64,000 bases of DNA from Aphrophora alni. Its lineage: Eukaryota; Arthropoda; Insecta; Hemiptera; Aphrophoridae. The notes below the pieces were generated by a model. The model was not told where the DNA came from and ran no database searches. It saw only the letters and a program-made list of their open reading frames with translations. How positions within the stretch are numbered: position 1 is the first letter of the stretch; every line of letters begins with the position of its first letter. Positions 1 through 13,079 of this stretch are shown in pieces. The stretch spans positions 15,208,954-15,272,953 of the forward strand of contig OY740771.1 in assembly GCA_963513935.1 (NCBI GenBank), read 5' to 3'. Position numbers and translations under genes: made by a program.

Positions 1-3000
1 AATGGTCGTCTTCTATGCAAAATACGTGTTTACACGTTATGCGATCGTTTATCGAAATAAAAAAACACAATTTTTCAAAATAGTCTCTACTGATTTCATT
101 CAAATTACGACACAATGTGACGAATAATAACAAAAACTGTTTAAAATTGCTAGTTTGTGTAATGGTCATATAAATTATAACCATTAAAGCATGAAATTGA
201 AGTAACTTTAGACACGAGCTGGAGGCGACAGTTTTACACTTCAAACGAGTTACTTGTTACGTATGATCGTTGTATACACTATTTCATTTAAGACTACTTT
301 AGATAGGAAAATATAAAGAGTATTGGAAAATAAACCAATATTATTATCAAGAGGACATACTTGAAACTCCACCCGATTATAGGTATAATAGTATTTAATA
401 ATATTTCAATATGTGTAGGCCTACTTTGTGTTTTATATAAATAGTAGAGTTAAGCATTTAACAAGAAGGAAGATTTTTTTTTTGACAATTTCATAACATT
501 AATCAGAAAATGAATTAATATCATTTTTGTTAGCTCAAGTGTATAAATTGAGTATACACTTTCTCCTATTTTTACTACGATTTGGAAGTTCTGTAGCGAA
601 TATAGTTTTCCCGTTTATTTCACTTGAACTAAGAGACGTTATTTCTTCGTCACAGTTACTATCATTCATTTTAAATTATTTTAAAATAAAAACTCACTAC
701 GCAATACAGTTCAACGTTAGATACGTTAGGTTACAAATAAAAAACAATACGACAAGATCAGCTGATTTAACAACTGTATTGAAGAAGTGGAACGTTAATG
801 TTACATTTCGAATAGTGGATTCGAAAAGCGTAAAATCGCAGATAAAATAAATTATCGCGCAGAAATAATTATAAAAAAATAAACCTTGATTTAAGTCAAC
901 AAATAATTATGATTAAATAGAGATTATTAGAGAAGCAAAGCAACGATAGGGTCTATTTAAAGGTTTTGCATTTTCTACTAACTTTTGACGGCTATCATTA
1001 AACTTAATTTAATTTTATAGTGGTTATACTCAAGCTGATTTTATGACAATTGAAGTCAATTTTAATATTGTTTAAAATAGGCCTAACTTACAAAAATCTA
1101 AAATGGTGACTAATAGTTTTGTTTGGTTATTATCGTGAACTTATGTCAAAAAGTTTGTGCATTGTTTCTTGTCCAGTTATAATGATCTGTTACTATTTGT
1201 AACGGTAGTGTTATGTCTAGGCCTAACCTAGGTGCTAAATTTTGTATATCGATAATGCTTTGGTCCACGCTCCATTTGGAGGGTTTAAAACGCACACCCC
1301 AAGTCTGCTCATGCACCATTGGGCACCCAACTTTGAAGAGATTAGTTAATATATTACCGAATTATAGCTAATTACTAAATATTCACACACAACAAAATAA
1401 CTCATTAGATACTGAGTTGAAGTTGTGCGTTCCCATTCTCATCTCCTTTCGTTTATATTAAGAAAAATACGCGCCCGATTTTGGGATTGGGCTTCCGGGA
1501 AAACTCCGAACGCCTTGACCGCGATTAATTAAACAACCATGGTGTAATTTTGAATAAAGTATCAAACCAAAAATAACACTAGACATTTTTACTACACATC
1601 TCGATTGGTTCCGAGAACTCACGGGTGACTTCTGGATCTCTGGTGGTCTGGTCAACATAGCTACGAACCAAGTTCTGGTAGGCTGTTTTCTATGATAAGG
1701 AAAAACGGACTACGCTCAAGTAGGTCCTAACGTCACACTTGCAAGTTGCCAGTAACAATTTGAATGTTTTGTCCAGAGAAGAGAAGAGCAGTGTCAACAC
1801 AAAATGTTGGCGTTACTTTTCCGTCATTCCTGGATGTGTTACTAGTGTATAGTCCGTAAATAACAGGGTAAAAGATGTTCCCTCTTAGAACGCCAGCAGA
1901 AATATTATTTAGTTCTCAATAATCTTCGCTGCATTTTACTTTGAAACATTGATATTATATATATGACTTTAGAAGTTTTCTCATTCGCTGAGGAAAGTAT
2001 TTATTGAGATTAAATTTTAAGATATGTTGACAAACTCTATCGAAATTATTGGGTAATAAATATTTTCTATATATTTAAATTGTTTTTGCGTTTTTCAATA
2101 ACCTTTTCTTCCTCTCCCTATCCATTGTGGCCTCAGAAAATAACTACCATTCTTTTTCGTCAACCCAAACGGAGGGAAGGATTGTTACATTTCTCACTCG
2201 TACATCCCTCTCTTTATTCCATGTTTTGCTATTTTTTCTATCCGGATTATAAGTGGTCTTCTTCTGCTTCTATTTTCAATTTGTCGTGCTTCTAAAATAT
2301 TTATTGCTATCTATTCAAGCTTCCGTACAATTTCTTCTTTTTTTTTTCTAATCGTTCAATTTACGATTCTATCTTAAATCATATCTAGTTTTAGTATATT
2401 TTCTTTATGCATTTGTGTTTTGCCTGTCACTCGTTTCAGTTGCTTCGTCTCTGCTGCTGTTATTTTACTCCCAGTTCCGGTTTGAATGGAGTTAGCCCTT
2501 CATTTAAGGGTAACTAATTACATATTATCATTATTGTGTTTATGTCTATTTTCTTCATACCTATTATAGTGTTACTTATTTGATGGTAAACGTTAGTACC
2601 TTCCTAAAATCTGTTAAGTATTTCGTAATGTATTTACCAATATTTCTAAAAATGGTTACCAAATAACTACATTCAATAACTTATTTCATCTATTCACCTC
2701 TTATCTCTACACCTTTTAATGTTTGCTCTCTTTCCCAACATGCAAAGTTTACGTGTCTTTGTATTTATTATCATCCCTCTTTCCCCCAACTCTCACTGTC
2801 TGCACAATTTTTCCCAGTTTATATTCTGCATCTGATTTTAAAATTAAATACTCAAAATATTTATACTAAGCGGATACATTTTTATAGAGTTTAAAATATC
2901 GGAATTATAATGAAGAATAATTGCAATAAGCTATAAGTTATTTGAAATTCCCTAATGATTACACAATATGTTAAATTTACTTAACACATTGGTCTAAACA

Positions 3001-3350
3001 AAATATTCAAATGACTGTTTTTATTAACTCCATAATTTTGAAAATCAGCTTAATAACGAATTTAGAAATCAACTTTGAATAGGCCTCTATGATATTTAGA
3101 TTCGCCTTAAATATATGCCTAATTTATTCAATCGGGTGGGCACGATATTATTCTCCGTCTGGTAAAAGATACGACTACAATGAAAAATCTGCAGGTGGTC
3201 TTAAATTACCGAATACGCTTTTAATATCACACACTAATGGAATCATTGGAGGGACGTTTAAACACAAAAAAAGTTGAATTTCAACGAAGTTTTACCAATG
3301 ATTTGTTGCATTATTTGAATTATTAAAGAGTGTTCCTAAATGTGTGGTCT
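1..3350. other. AT-rich non-coding stretch
   Basis: No gene is supported here. The DNA is AT-rich with short open frames that have no conserved look. A pyrimidine-rich tract on the + strand runs at about 2085-2480 (many TTCTTC and CCTCTCC runs). The 107-codon open frame at 527-850 begins at TTG and shows no recognisable domain, so it is not annotated as a gene. Short GGCCTA motifs recur (near 415, 1080 and 1218), as is common in insect intergenic DNA. Confidence 0.6.
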
Positions 3351-3487
3351 ATGGAAACAATAGCAATGCCAAAAGTTGACTCATTCACCTGCGATGGAGC
3401 AGGCGCCATGGGCGACGCCCTGTATAGCACCCAGACGCCGGTGACATTGACATACGCCCGATACGAGGCACCCACATGCTCACTCCA
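3351..3487 (+). CDS. Probable host coding exon (start codon to splice donor), identity unknown
   Basis: This is the best host coding exon candidate in the window. A frame starting ATG at 3351 (second ATG at 3366) runs 45 codons plus two bases and ends at a strong donor, CCA|GTAAGT, with GT at 3488-3489. The peptide is of balanced composition (begins METIAMPKVDSFTC, then ...GAMGDALYST..., ends ...ARYEAPTCSL) and its base composition is clearly more GC-rich than the surrounding DNA. Read through the donor, the frame stops at once (CAG TAA), which fits a spliced exon. The first ATG may be internal if an acceptor lies upstream. I do not recognise the protein; no partner exon was found in the window, so the gene probably continues far to the right across a large intron. 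Reasonably likely to be real, function unknown. Confidence 0.42.
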
Positions 3488-4490
3488 GTAAGTTTTGTCC
3501 TATTCATACGCTCCACTGATTTGCATACATATTCTGGGACAAAAGATCTTTACACCTCTTGTAAAACGCGACACGTTGATTATCTGCCGGCGGAATAGGA
3601 AGGGTATTTCTGTTATCATTATCGATCATCATCGTGCCGGTCTTCAACCTTTAATAATGATGCTAGGTAGGATAAACTTTCGAAAATCCGTTCCAACGGC
3701 CACTATTTTGAAATTTGATGACTTGTATTTTTATTTTTTTTACACAGATGTTGTGTAGAGATTGGTCAAGAAATCTATGAAATACTCGATTTAAGTATAT
3801 GTACTCGTTGTGAAGTTCCTTGATCCAATTTTTTTTTGTAAAGGTGTCTGTCGACGTTCTTGCAGTTCTCTGGACCCCAAAATGAGTAGACCGACAATAA
3901 TGAAATTTGGTCATATCTCTAAACATGCTTTTAATTTTGTTGAAAATTAAAAATTTTGTTTGGCTGGCAATAAAAACTCCAATTTCCCTAACAACTCCAA
4001 AAATATTCCCTACTAAGTTGTATCATTTAAAAAGCTACAAATATTTTTCAAAATTGTCTGTACTGATTTCAATCAAATTATTGTGAAATATGGAGATTAA
4101 TAAACCAGACCAGTGTGCTAAATTGCTGTTAAAATAAAATCGCTATACAAATATAATTGACTTCAAAAAACGATTTCCCAAATAAATATCATCTACCCTT
4201 GAAACAAGTTATGACTTATATTTAACAAGCTTTTGTTCTACTTAAATATACAAATTGATCACTTTTGCAGTTTTAAATTCGGTATGATTCTCAAACTTGA
4301 TAAAAATGAAAGTAATAAAAGTTGCAGAAACAATTAAACAAACTTACACTACACACTGCAACGAAATGAAAACCAAAAAAAAGTGTCAGTTTGATAGTTG
4401 TTTGCAAATTATGAAACGTATGGTCATTAAAAATTTGAAGTAAACCGTTAGAGTACATTTTGAGGTTTAGTGTGTTTCACAACATCCCCA
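3488..4490. other. Putative intron start, AT-rich, no gene
   Basis: The stretch follows the splice donor of the 3351 exon. It holds no recognisable exon; the two overlapping 87-codon frames at 3495-3926 on opposite strands lack any domain and look like chance frames. Confidence 0.4.
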
Positions 4491-4494
4491 TGTC

Positions 4495-6100
4495 CCATTT
4501 TTATAACAGCTAAGGACTCATAAATTCACACGTGTGTTTGTAATTAGCAATCAGTCTACACAGACAAGACAATAAATCCTATGTTTCAAACCTTGCATTT
4601 ATATTCGTTGTTTTGTCCCTCACATAAAAAGAAATATAGTCGTAACAAAAAATGAGCTTGGGATAGCGTTAAAGGGCAAAAACTATTGAGTTGGAAAATA
4701 TTATATGTGGGGTATCAAATTAAACTATAAATAATAAATACTGACTACGATTATGTTTATTTGATGAAAAATTAATATGTTGGCGCTAGGCTGAATTTTA
4801 AGTGTCAGATATCATGTCTTCTCCCCTCTAACTTAAACACGGCGTGACTTTCAATTATGTAAAATAATCATTTGGATTTGAAATTAAAATGCATGGCATA
4901 ATCATATATTATAGTTTTTGTATGACGAATACAACTTAAGTTAACCACATAATGAGAGAGTCGCTATCTAAGTTCTGAAACAGTTTCGTGAGATGTGAGA
5001 CAAAAAATAATTTAATAGCCATTAAAAGAAGGATTGGATTTAGATTGATTTCTATTTATTAGGTAAAACCAAAAACTTATAATTTCACGCGCGTGTACTT
5101 TTGTAAAATTTAAACTACTAAATAATTTCGATTTTATAAAAATAACTGTCCCTATAAGCCTCAGTCGTGTGGTTAGCAAATGCTTGACTCTTTTATTTAT
5201 CGATAACTCAGTCGTTTTTGAGAGATGGCGGTAAAAAACGTTTTATTTGGGTTCTCAGAGGCTGTTGTGTGAGTGGGTACGGAAAACCAGGTGTGTGCCG
5301 TCAAGTCCCAGGCGGAGCATGAAGGGAATCCGAAACCGTAGCGGTCCTAAATGGTGGTCTATTTACGATCTTGGCCCGCGACCATTCTGGGCATCAGAGC
5401 GAAGCTGAGAAATCAGTATAGCTGAAAAAGGTACCACGGGGCATGGGAGCCCTGGCAGAGCTTCACTCCGTCACTCATGTAGTGAAGGTTGGACTCGTGG
5501 GGGTGGTGGTTCTGCTGATGGTGGATATTCTCCTTTCCTCCTTTAGATTAGGTAAGTTTTAACATTCAGGGGTGTCGTTGATTTCCAGGTGGGTATAAAT
5601 AAATATTATTAAGTTATTCATTGGGACAATTGGCACTACATAAGGCCGCACAGGCCTTCAAATAGTGACACAGAAAATAATGAAAGGAAAAAAAAGTCCC
5701 TATATGCCTCAGGACTCAGTCGTGTGGTTTAGCAAACGTGTGGTTCTTTTATTTATCGATAACTCAGTCGTTTTTGAGAGATGGCGATAAAAAGAGTTTT
5801 ATTTGGGTTCTCAGAGGCTGTACTTTATCAAAATTTAGAGCTGATCGATTATGCAAATTGTGGTTTTGAGTTTTTTCTTTAAGACAACTCAATCCAAATA
5901 ATTTATTAAATAAAATGAAAAAAAGCCCTGAGATATGACGAAAATATGTCCAGTTTTAAACCGTAGAGCACTCCACATACAACAGACAACAGACGGACAG
6001 ACCTTGTTCCAAAAAACACTTTTTGAACTCAGGAGAATGCAAAAGTGATATACTCCCAAAACCGCAACACCGATTTTTTTACCATAAATAACTTTCTATG
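4495..6100 (+). repeat. Dispersed repeat family A, long copy with internal insertion
   Basis: This is the longest copy of a dispersed family also present at 12400-12860, 33170-34700, 36425-36737 (interrupted by the palindrome and resumed at 52470), 58945-59235 and 59235-59735. Shared landmarks include CAGTCTACACAGACAAGAC, the TTAATATGTTGGCG segment, and the ACAGACGACAGAC segment near the end. No coding capacity survives. Inside it a block of about 118-126 bp is present twice (5148-5265 and 5696-5821), separated by 430 bp of more GC-rich DNA. Confidence 0.65.
5266..5695 (+). repeat. GC-richer 430-bp insertion between duplicated blocks
   Basis: The segment lies exactly between two near-identical blocks (5148-5265 and 5696-5821) within repeat family A. 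It is more GC-rich than its surroundings, contains no intact frame, and ends in a part reading GGCCGCACAGGCCTTC followed by an A-rich run (GGAAAAAAAAG). That is compatible with a short retroposon or an LTR/non-LTR fragment. The flanking duplication is too long for a normal target-site duplication, so local tandem duplication is equally possible. Confidence 0.35.
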
Positions 6101-9100
6101 AATTACTAATGGGTGAACTGAAACCATTCAACATATAGTATTTTTCTCAAGACAAATTTACCTCCTACCATGTCAGTATTTTAAATTCAATTCATTACTA
6201 AACCAGTGTAAAATAATATTCAATGAATGAGTGTGTAAGATCATTAAGTACTCACATAACACGTCACTCACCGCATCGCCTCGAGCTGTTATTTCCCCGA
6301 CACATATGCCGCATTAATTACATTAACCTTCTTAAACCATCGACATGTTTTTCAATTCACACGTCTCTCATACACCCCAGTGTTGTAAATAATTTCGGTA
6401 ATGGCCGATTGGCCGTTCATATGTCGTCTATTGTATCGAAAGTGTTAGTTTAATTTGACGTTTGACGATTATGAAATTCGACACTGTTCAAATGTTAGCC
6501 GATATATTGGCACGTCATTTGAAATAGCGATTTAGGTCGTTAGGTGTTGAATTAACATTTGAAATAATACATTCTGTTCGATCTACAGTTAGTCAGTAAT
6601 TGGGTGTTGAATGACTGAAACCGCAATTATTTCTCAGGTAGGCATGTGTATGCATCTGTTTAATGAAAGTATTGGCTGCGCCTTGATTTCTGTTTCAGTT
6701 ATGTTCAGAAAACAGATTACAATTATATGAATCATATGGCGTTAGAAATAAGTGTGGAGTAGCTTTGGATAATTATTTAACACTTTTTAACCTTTTGATT
6801 TTGGTTATATTTTACCCTTCTTGTTTAATGGGGAAAAAACCTCTGGACTTTAAAAAAAATAAAGAGTTTCACAAAAGACCCTCAAATACTTTAATAGCGT
6901 CAGGGACGGAAAGTATCAAGTGTTGGTAAATATTGATCTGATAGGAAATATGAAAGAGACCGATCTAATTCAAAACTATATGAATAAAAGGGTATATCTA
7001 TGTACGGTCCTCGGGTTTGCAACATAAGTGAGTTTTGAGGAATTGCGGTAAAACTAAATGTAGTATAGTTTTGGTTATTTTGAATCTGCTTATTTAACTT
7101 CTTAACGATTTTCTTTTAGAGGAGGTTTATCTGACAGGACACAGAGGAGGGTTTGTTCTTTACCTTGAAGCTCCATTGTCTGTCTGTTGTATGTTTAGTA
7201 CAGAACAAACGTGTCTACCAATTCTAATCAAAACTTTTTTTACGGGAGTATTTTGCATATATAACGGACTGTACAAGGTGATTGATATGTGTGTCAGCTA
7301 CTCAAATGGTAACTCAAATGAACTTTTAATATTGTCTTATTTAAAGGTTTTAAATTTTGATACCATCAGCCCTTTTTCCAATATGACAGATAACTTAATT
7401 TCTTAAAAATACTTATGATTTTTTTAGATTTTACAAATTTTAAGATTATTTTGTTTTTGTGTATTTTTTTATCCATCCAACCCTTTAGACACTACAGAGA
7501 CTCAAATTAGTGAAATAAAAGACTTTTTCAGATGTCCATATTTTGTACTTAAAACAGTCAAAACAAGATTAAAATTGGAATGTAGATGAAATACAAAAGT
7601 AATAAAAACTACTAGATCTATGAAAATAAAAAAATAAATTGCTGGTATAGGCTATTAAGAAGCGATAGGCTATTTAATGAACAACTAATTAGTAATAATT
7701 GATTTTCACGATAAACGTTTTACACTAGTAACTTGCAGTTTTTTCAATATATTTATATTTTTTCACTTAACGGTTTCAAAATGGTGTATTTACAAAAACT
7801 ACTAATTTTCATTCCTTAAATGCTAAGGAAGATGATATCTTTACTTTATTGTACTTCATAGAGTAACGGAGAAAATTTGTGGTAAATTTACTAGAATACC
7901 CTAGAGTTGATTTTTTAAACAGCCATTAAAATTTAACTCTTGTACACAAAATCGTTTCTCAATAGCATTATAAATTTTGTTTGTGTAAATACAAAAATAT
8001 ATGTTTCAATGTTATTTGTAATTTAGTTTTATTATTTTGTCATTTAACGAACCTAACTTTAAGGCCTGCATTATTGTATTGCAACTATTCTATAAGAAAC
8101 TTTCGTTGCAATTTTCAAAATTCTAGTTGTTTTTATTACATTATACTCTATCCACGTTCCAATTTTAATCTCAGTTCAACTGTTTTAAGTACAGAAAATC
8201 TCTAAAAACGTCTGAAATAATGACTTTAACTAATTAAAACCCTTTGTAGCTCCTAAAGACCTACTTGTATCAAAATATACCAAAAAATATAAAAGTATTA
8301 CAATTTTTTGTAAACTAAAACTATCATACAAAATAAGTATTTATACAGAAATTTTAAAATTGGATCCCATATTGTAAAAATGGCTGATGGTATGGACATT
8401 TTTAAACAACCCAACGAGGCAACGTTAAAAGTTCAGGGGAAGTGCCTTTTGACTTTTTCTAATATATCAAAAGCAGCTGACATATCAATCAACCTGTATA
8501 TACATTTTTTTCAATTACTCGAAATTCGGACGTAGCTGTAATAAAAAATACAAAGTATGATTTAACAAAATATAATCTGAAAAACTAGGATTCTCCGAAA
8601 CGCAAAAACAGGATTAGTTTATTAGCTGATATCAATGAGGATGATGTATGTTATCGAAATGTACATAAGGATAATATAATAAACATACTGCTTTTATTAC
8701 AGCCTTAGTTTTGTTTCTTGTTTTTATAATTCAGGGGATGTTTTTGTTTTCCTTATTGTGAAAAATGCCCCTTGGACATTTGAAATTTATATCTAATATT
8801 TTATACTTTTATTATTTTTATTTTTACACACATAAAGAAAATAGTTAATATCTTTTCTATTAACACACATAAAATAAACATAGTCCTTAAAAACACACAC
8901 AAAAAATTATAAATTAAAAGGAAAAATAGATAACATCTGTAAGGACTCAAGAAATATAGTGGTCGCATCTCTTTAAGAATAATAGTTATCGGTAAAACTG
9001 AAAAAGAACTGCTATTAATGAAAGCCAAGTCTACTGATTTTAGTGAAATATAAAGATTATTGACAAAATCACTTGTGTAAAAACGATTATATATTAAAAT

Positions 9101-9590
9101 ATTGAGGAATAATTGTAAAATATAAAACCCTTTATTGAAACGTCAATTCCGATCATATTCGATTTTGTTTATGAACACTCTGACATGTACGTGTACAAGC
9201 GAAGCACGTTCTTTTAATGGTTCATTTTAACTTTGTAATCCCCCATTTTTCCGGAAATACTTTGTTGTCATAACTTTACATTGTAACACGCCTGTTTCGT
9301 TACATAATATGTTCTTACATAGATGAGTAGACACACTGTAGTTTAAAGAAGAAGATATCTCAAACAAATTCACACAAAACCAGCATGTCTGTACTCCATA
9401 ACAGCGTAAGGGATATTCATGTTACTGTTTTGCATATATGAAGCAAATTGGCAAGTAAGAAGCACAAAGCTGCTTTGAGTTAACATGTTTGCAGGTCTAA
9501 TGAGACAATATCTTATTCAGGATTGGAAAATCAGTACAAACAATCCCGGGGATTAAAAGTGTATCAGTTAGGAACTGATGTATAGTTATC
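6100..9590. other. AT-rich non-coding stretch
   Basis: No gene is supported. The only recognisable item is a copy of a short dispersed repeat (family B) at about 6870-6970. All open frames are short, AT-driven and without domain character. Confidence 0.5.
6870..6970 (+). repeat. Dispersed repeat family B copy
   Basis: Contains the landmark order ACTTTAATAGCGTCAGG, then a GGAAAG...GAAAGAGAC stretch, shared with copies at 11385-11580, 55755-55870 and 60230-60410 (+) and 23690-23845 and 31230-31330 (-). The best copy still reads as a peptide; this one is decayed. Confidence 0.55.
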
Positions 9591-9980
9591 AGGCCCCAGA
9601 AAAGTTTTATTATATTAACTTGAAATAATTATTTTATTTATTCCTTATGAGGGTTGAAGATTCTTAAGGAATAAGGCCCCAAGAATGTTTTATTATATTA
9701 ACTACAGTTATTTTATTTGTTCCTTAAGAGGGATGAAGGGTTTTAAGGAATAACACCCACGAATGTTTTATTACATTAACTTGAGTTATTTGTTTATTCC
9801 TTAATAGGGTTTAAGGGTCTTAATGAATAAGGCTCCAAGAATTTTTTATTATATTAACTTGAGTTATTTTATTTATTCCTTAAAAGGTTTGAAGGTTCTT
9901 AATGAATAGGGTTCCAGGAATGTTTTATTATATAACTTGAGTTATTTTCTTGATTGAGGGTTAAAGGATCTTAATGAAGG
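9591..9980 (+). repeat. Tandem repeat, about 80-bp unit, five copies
   Basis: Five successive units each contain GGCCCCAAGAATGTTTTATT-like, TTAACTTGAGTTATTTT-like and TTCCTTAA...GGTT(G)AAGG...CTTAA(T/G)GAATA segments. Unit starts are near 9592, 9677, 9755, 9830 and 9908. Units have diverged by substitutions and small indels, so the array is old. Confidence 0.85.
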
Positions 9981-9984
9981 ATAT

Positions 9985-10900
9985 ACATCTTGATTAATTT
10001 CCAATTCTCCTTTTCCAATCTACTCAAATTTTGCTTAATTTCCTTTTCTACTGTAAAATATTTTGGATCTGACAGGTTTCTCTTTCGTTGTAAATTCTAT
10101 TTCAGGACTTATTAATGTTATCTTTTTTAAGGGTGTATTAAATCCATCCTTAATTTCATTTTTTTAAATGATTTTTACTCAATGGTTTCGTAAACGCCTT
10201 CTCCATGTAATATCTTGAGAATTAAAGGCGGTATTAAAATGGATTGTGGCAATATTTGTAGAACACAAAAGCAGTATTAAATGATGTGTCATGTGACCCT
10301 TTCCTTTAAATTAAGTTTCTCGATGAGAGTTTCAACATGGAAGCCAAAAATTAAAAACATAAAAAGAAAAGACATTATACTTTTTAAAAAATACACCAAA
10401 TTTGTCGCTTTATTTGAGTATTACAGAGTTTTTTTACACTTTTTAAAAAGAAACAATTAACAAATATAATAGTTCTGAAAAAAGAGAAAGGGATTTTGAA
10501 TTAGAGTTTAAGATATATAATTGAAATACAAATTGAAGTTTGGGATTTGGTCGACATTAAAGTCATTAATTAATTTACGAACCACAATACAAATCAAAAG
10601 GATGATTTCTGAAGAAGAACCATCTAGATAATTTTAATATATTGTCTGATTTATGTCATCTTTTTTATAGTTAGATTTATCTAGTCAATTTCAACCACTT
10701 TAAATACAAGTTGAAGTTGTAAGTAAAAATGACCATTGTAATAATAAAGTAATGTATCAGCGAGGGTTATTTAAAAGAAGTCAAAATTAGTCGATGTTCA
10801 GTAGAAAATATGATCGAAACATTTTTAATTGCGGTTGAATTTTACTCAAATATGGTATGTAGGTTAAGTTAGGTTAGGTTGCATTTTGCCTAAAACATCC
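9985..10900. other. AT-rich non-coding stretch
   Basis: Nothing recognisable apart from a short TTAGGTTAGGTT block at about 10860-10880. Confidence 0.5.
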
Positions 10901-10907
10901 ATTATTT

Positions 10908-11170
10908 ACTTTACCAATGAATAATTATTACCAATGAGTGTGTAGTGACAAGTAACATGCTTGTAAATATTTACCTACACCTAGGAGACGGTACTTACCG
11001 ACCATACTGTATATATTGACAGAACGTTACGACAATGTCTCTGTAATCTTTTGAATCATTATTGACAATCCCCATGAATAATTATTACCATAATGACGTG
11101 GTGTGTAGCGAGAAGTGACCTGCTTGTAATGTTGACCCACACCTACACCACGCAGACCTGAGTGACCATT
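10908..11170 (+). repeat. Pair of diverged direct repeats
   Basis: Two related blocks at about 10913-11000 and 11072-11170 share AATGAATAATTATTACCA-like starts, GTGTGTAG(T/C)GA, A(C)ATGCTTGTAA and a CCTACACC end. They are spaced by about 160 bp. No coding potential. Confidence 0.65.
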
Positions 11171-11384
11171 GCGTAATAATTTATACTCAATTTACACTAT
11201 TTTATCCGTACTTTATCAGGAATAAGTATTAAGCACAGCATAAATTATGTTGTAATACTTGTGTTTACTAAGTTCTACTTAGTATCGAAATCCTAATATA
11301 ATAACTATAACTGATGGATATTTTGTCCTTGTTTAAAGTCGAAAACATATCGGTTTTAATTATCTTGTGATATTGGAATAAAAG

Positions 11385-11580
11385 ATGAAGACCCTCGAAT
11401 ACTCTAATAGCGTCAGGATCGGAAAAGAACAAGAGTTGGTCAAGAGAGACCTGATAGAAAAGTTGAAAGAGAGGTATCTAACACAAGACTACAATGGAAA
11501 AATAAATCCTAGTGGAACGTCGTTACCAGAGACTATGAAACGTCTATTGATCCTACCCATGAGTACACAATTTTAGATTA
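11385..11580 (+). repeat. Dispersed repeat family B, best-preserved peptide-like copy
   Basis: A 63-codon ATG frame encodes a charged peptide that starts MKTLEYSNSVRIGKEQELVK and continues with LIEKLKERYLTQ. The same peptide-like frame recurs, broken, in five other copies in the window. This points to decayed copies of a coding sequence, either a transposon gene or a retroposed gene, and not to a working host gene. The family could not be recognised. Confidence 0.5.
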
Positions 11581-11739
11581 GTCTACAATATACAGGGCCT
11601 GCAGTATGATCATAAAATCTTCCCCTTTATTACATACTCAGTATATGAGAAGTTTGGTTATTGTTAAAAACAAACTCAATTTTTTTTAGACTGTACCAAG
11701 GAACTGAAAAAGTGATTTTCGTCATCCCGTCCTCCGTCG

Positions 11740-11940
11740 TTGTTGTCGCCAGCATCTGTACGTCACTACGACACCAGCTGCAGAAATTAAGATGGTAACA
11801 AATTAGGTAGCGAAGCACAGTGTGCTCATATAAAACTCTGTTGAAATTCATAAAAATCTAATTGAAAATGTCAAAGTGGCTACAATTAATTTTAAACAGT
11901 TTTTTATCCATATTTCAACTTATAACATACTAAATTATTT
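11740..11940 (+). repeat. Dispersed repeat family C copy
   Basis: Matches 30568-30750 in order: CATCTGTACGT, GCAGAAATTAAG, a GTGTGCTCATATAAAACTC-like part, GTTGAAATTCATAAAAATC and TTTTAAACAGTTTTTTATC. Non-coding. Confidence 0.6.
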
Positions 11941-12399
11941 TGCTTTTAAAGTTATTTGATAATGATGTGTTGTTTATATTATTAAACTGAACATTTGCCA
12001 TTATTTGTGTATAGAAAATGAATACACGACGTTTCGTGATTATAAATCAAATACCGTTATCAAGTGTTAAACTTATATATAAAGAGAAAATCACCAATTT
12101 AACCTAGTAACGTAAGTCCATATTGGAAACTAAAACTAAATCTACTATGTAAGAAAGAACTCAAGCCTAAAACTAAGGCTGAGCCAGTCAAAGCTAATAA
12201 GGAAAACATGGATTCCCAGAATCCACAAAACGTTTAAAAAATATTATAACAGTACAAGGAAGTGCCTTGTGGTATAACCGGATCATACATTAAAGTCCAA
12301 CTTAGCCATACATAAGCCATTTTGTCTGATCTAGTTTATATTTAGTCTTGCACATTATGCACACTATCCATATTGGATTTGGAAGTTTTCCTTTTTTAA

Positions 12400-12860
12400 G
12401 AAGTAAGTTTTGGATATTAGATCAGCTGATTTTGAAAAACTACGTATTTTGTAACAGCCCCTTGGCTGATGTTTTGGTTTTTTACTGATAATTTATGAAC
12501 CGGTAGTTTTTGGTGAAATTGTAATACGTTTTGTTTGGGTCCTTAGAGTCACACACGAGCAAAATTTTATTAAAATCGTTAAAACTGATTTTTAAAAAAA
12601 ATCGTAATTAAGTTTTTCCTTATGGTACTCAAATTTTTCCATATAAAAATAAATGGAAAACCAAAGTTCACACCATACTATAATATGGACATTCTCAATA
12701 TATGTCCACATAATATTTGATTAAAATCTGTCTACGTAATTAGGCTGTAGATCACTGCACATATGACGGACAGAGAAGAGTCGCCAGACAGACATATTTC
12801 TAAAACCAATTTTTAAAACCCACGGGAATGTTAGACAATATTCGCAAAAAAATCTACATC
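12400..12860 (+). repeat. Dispersed repeat family A, decayed copy
   Basis: Shares with the 4495-6100 copy the TACTGATAATTTATGAACC...TTTTGTTTGGGT part and, further on, a GACGGACAGA...AAAACCA part. Heavily diverged. Confidence 0.45.
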
Positions 12861-13079
12861 GATTTTTGCCACATTAAACTTTCTCTACCGAGAAAGTAAT
12901 TAACCCTAAATCACTTAAAACCCGAAATCATCTCAATATTAAACAATTAGAAAGATGACTTTAAATCGAACCCGAAACGTCCAAAATTAAAGTCATAATT
13001 TAAATTAACAAACACGGATACTTTAATTAACTACAAATTTCCTTTAGAAATCGATTCAAAGCAAGTGCATTGCTCTTCT

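Noticed and set aside
527..850. 107-codon frame as a gene
   Set aside because: Begins at TTG, has no recognisable domain and lies in AT-rich DNA; not supported.
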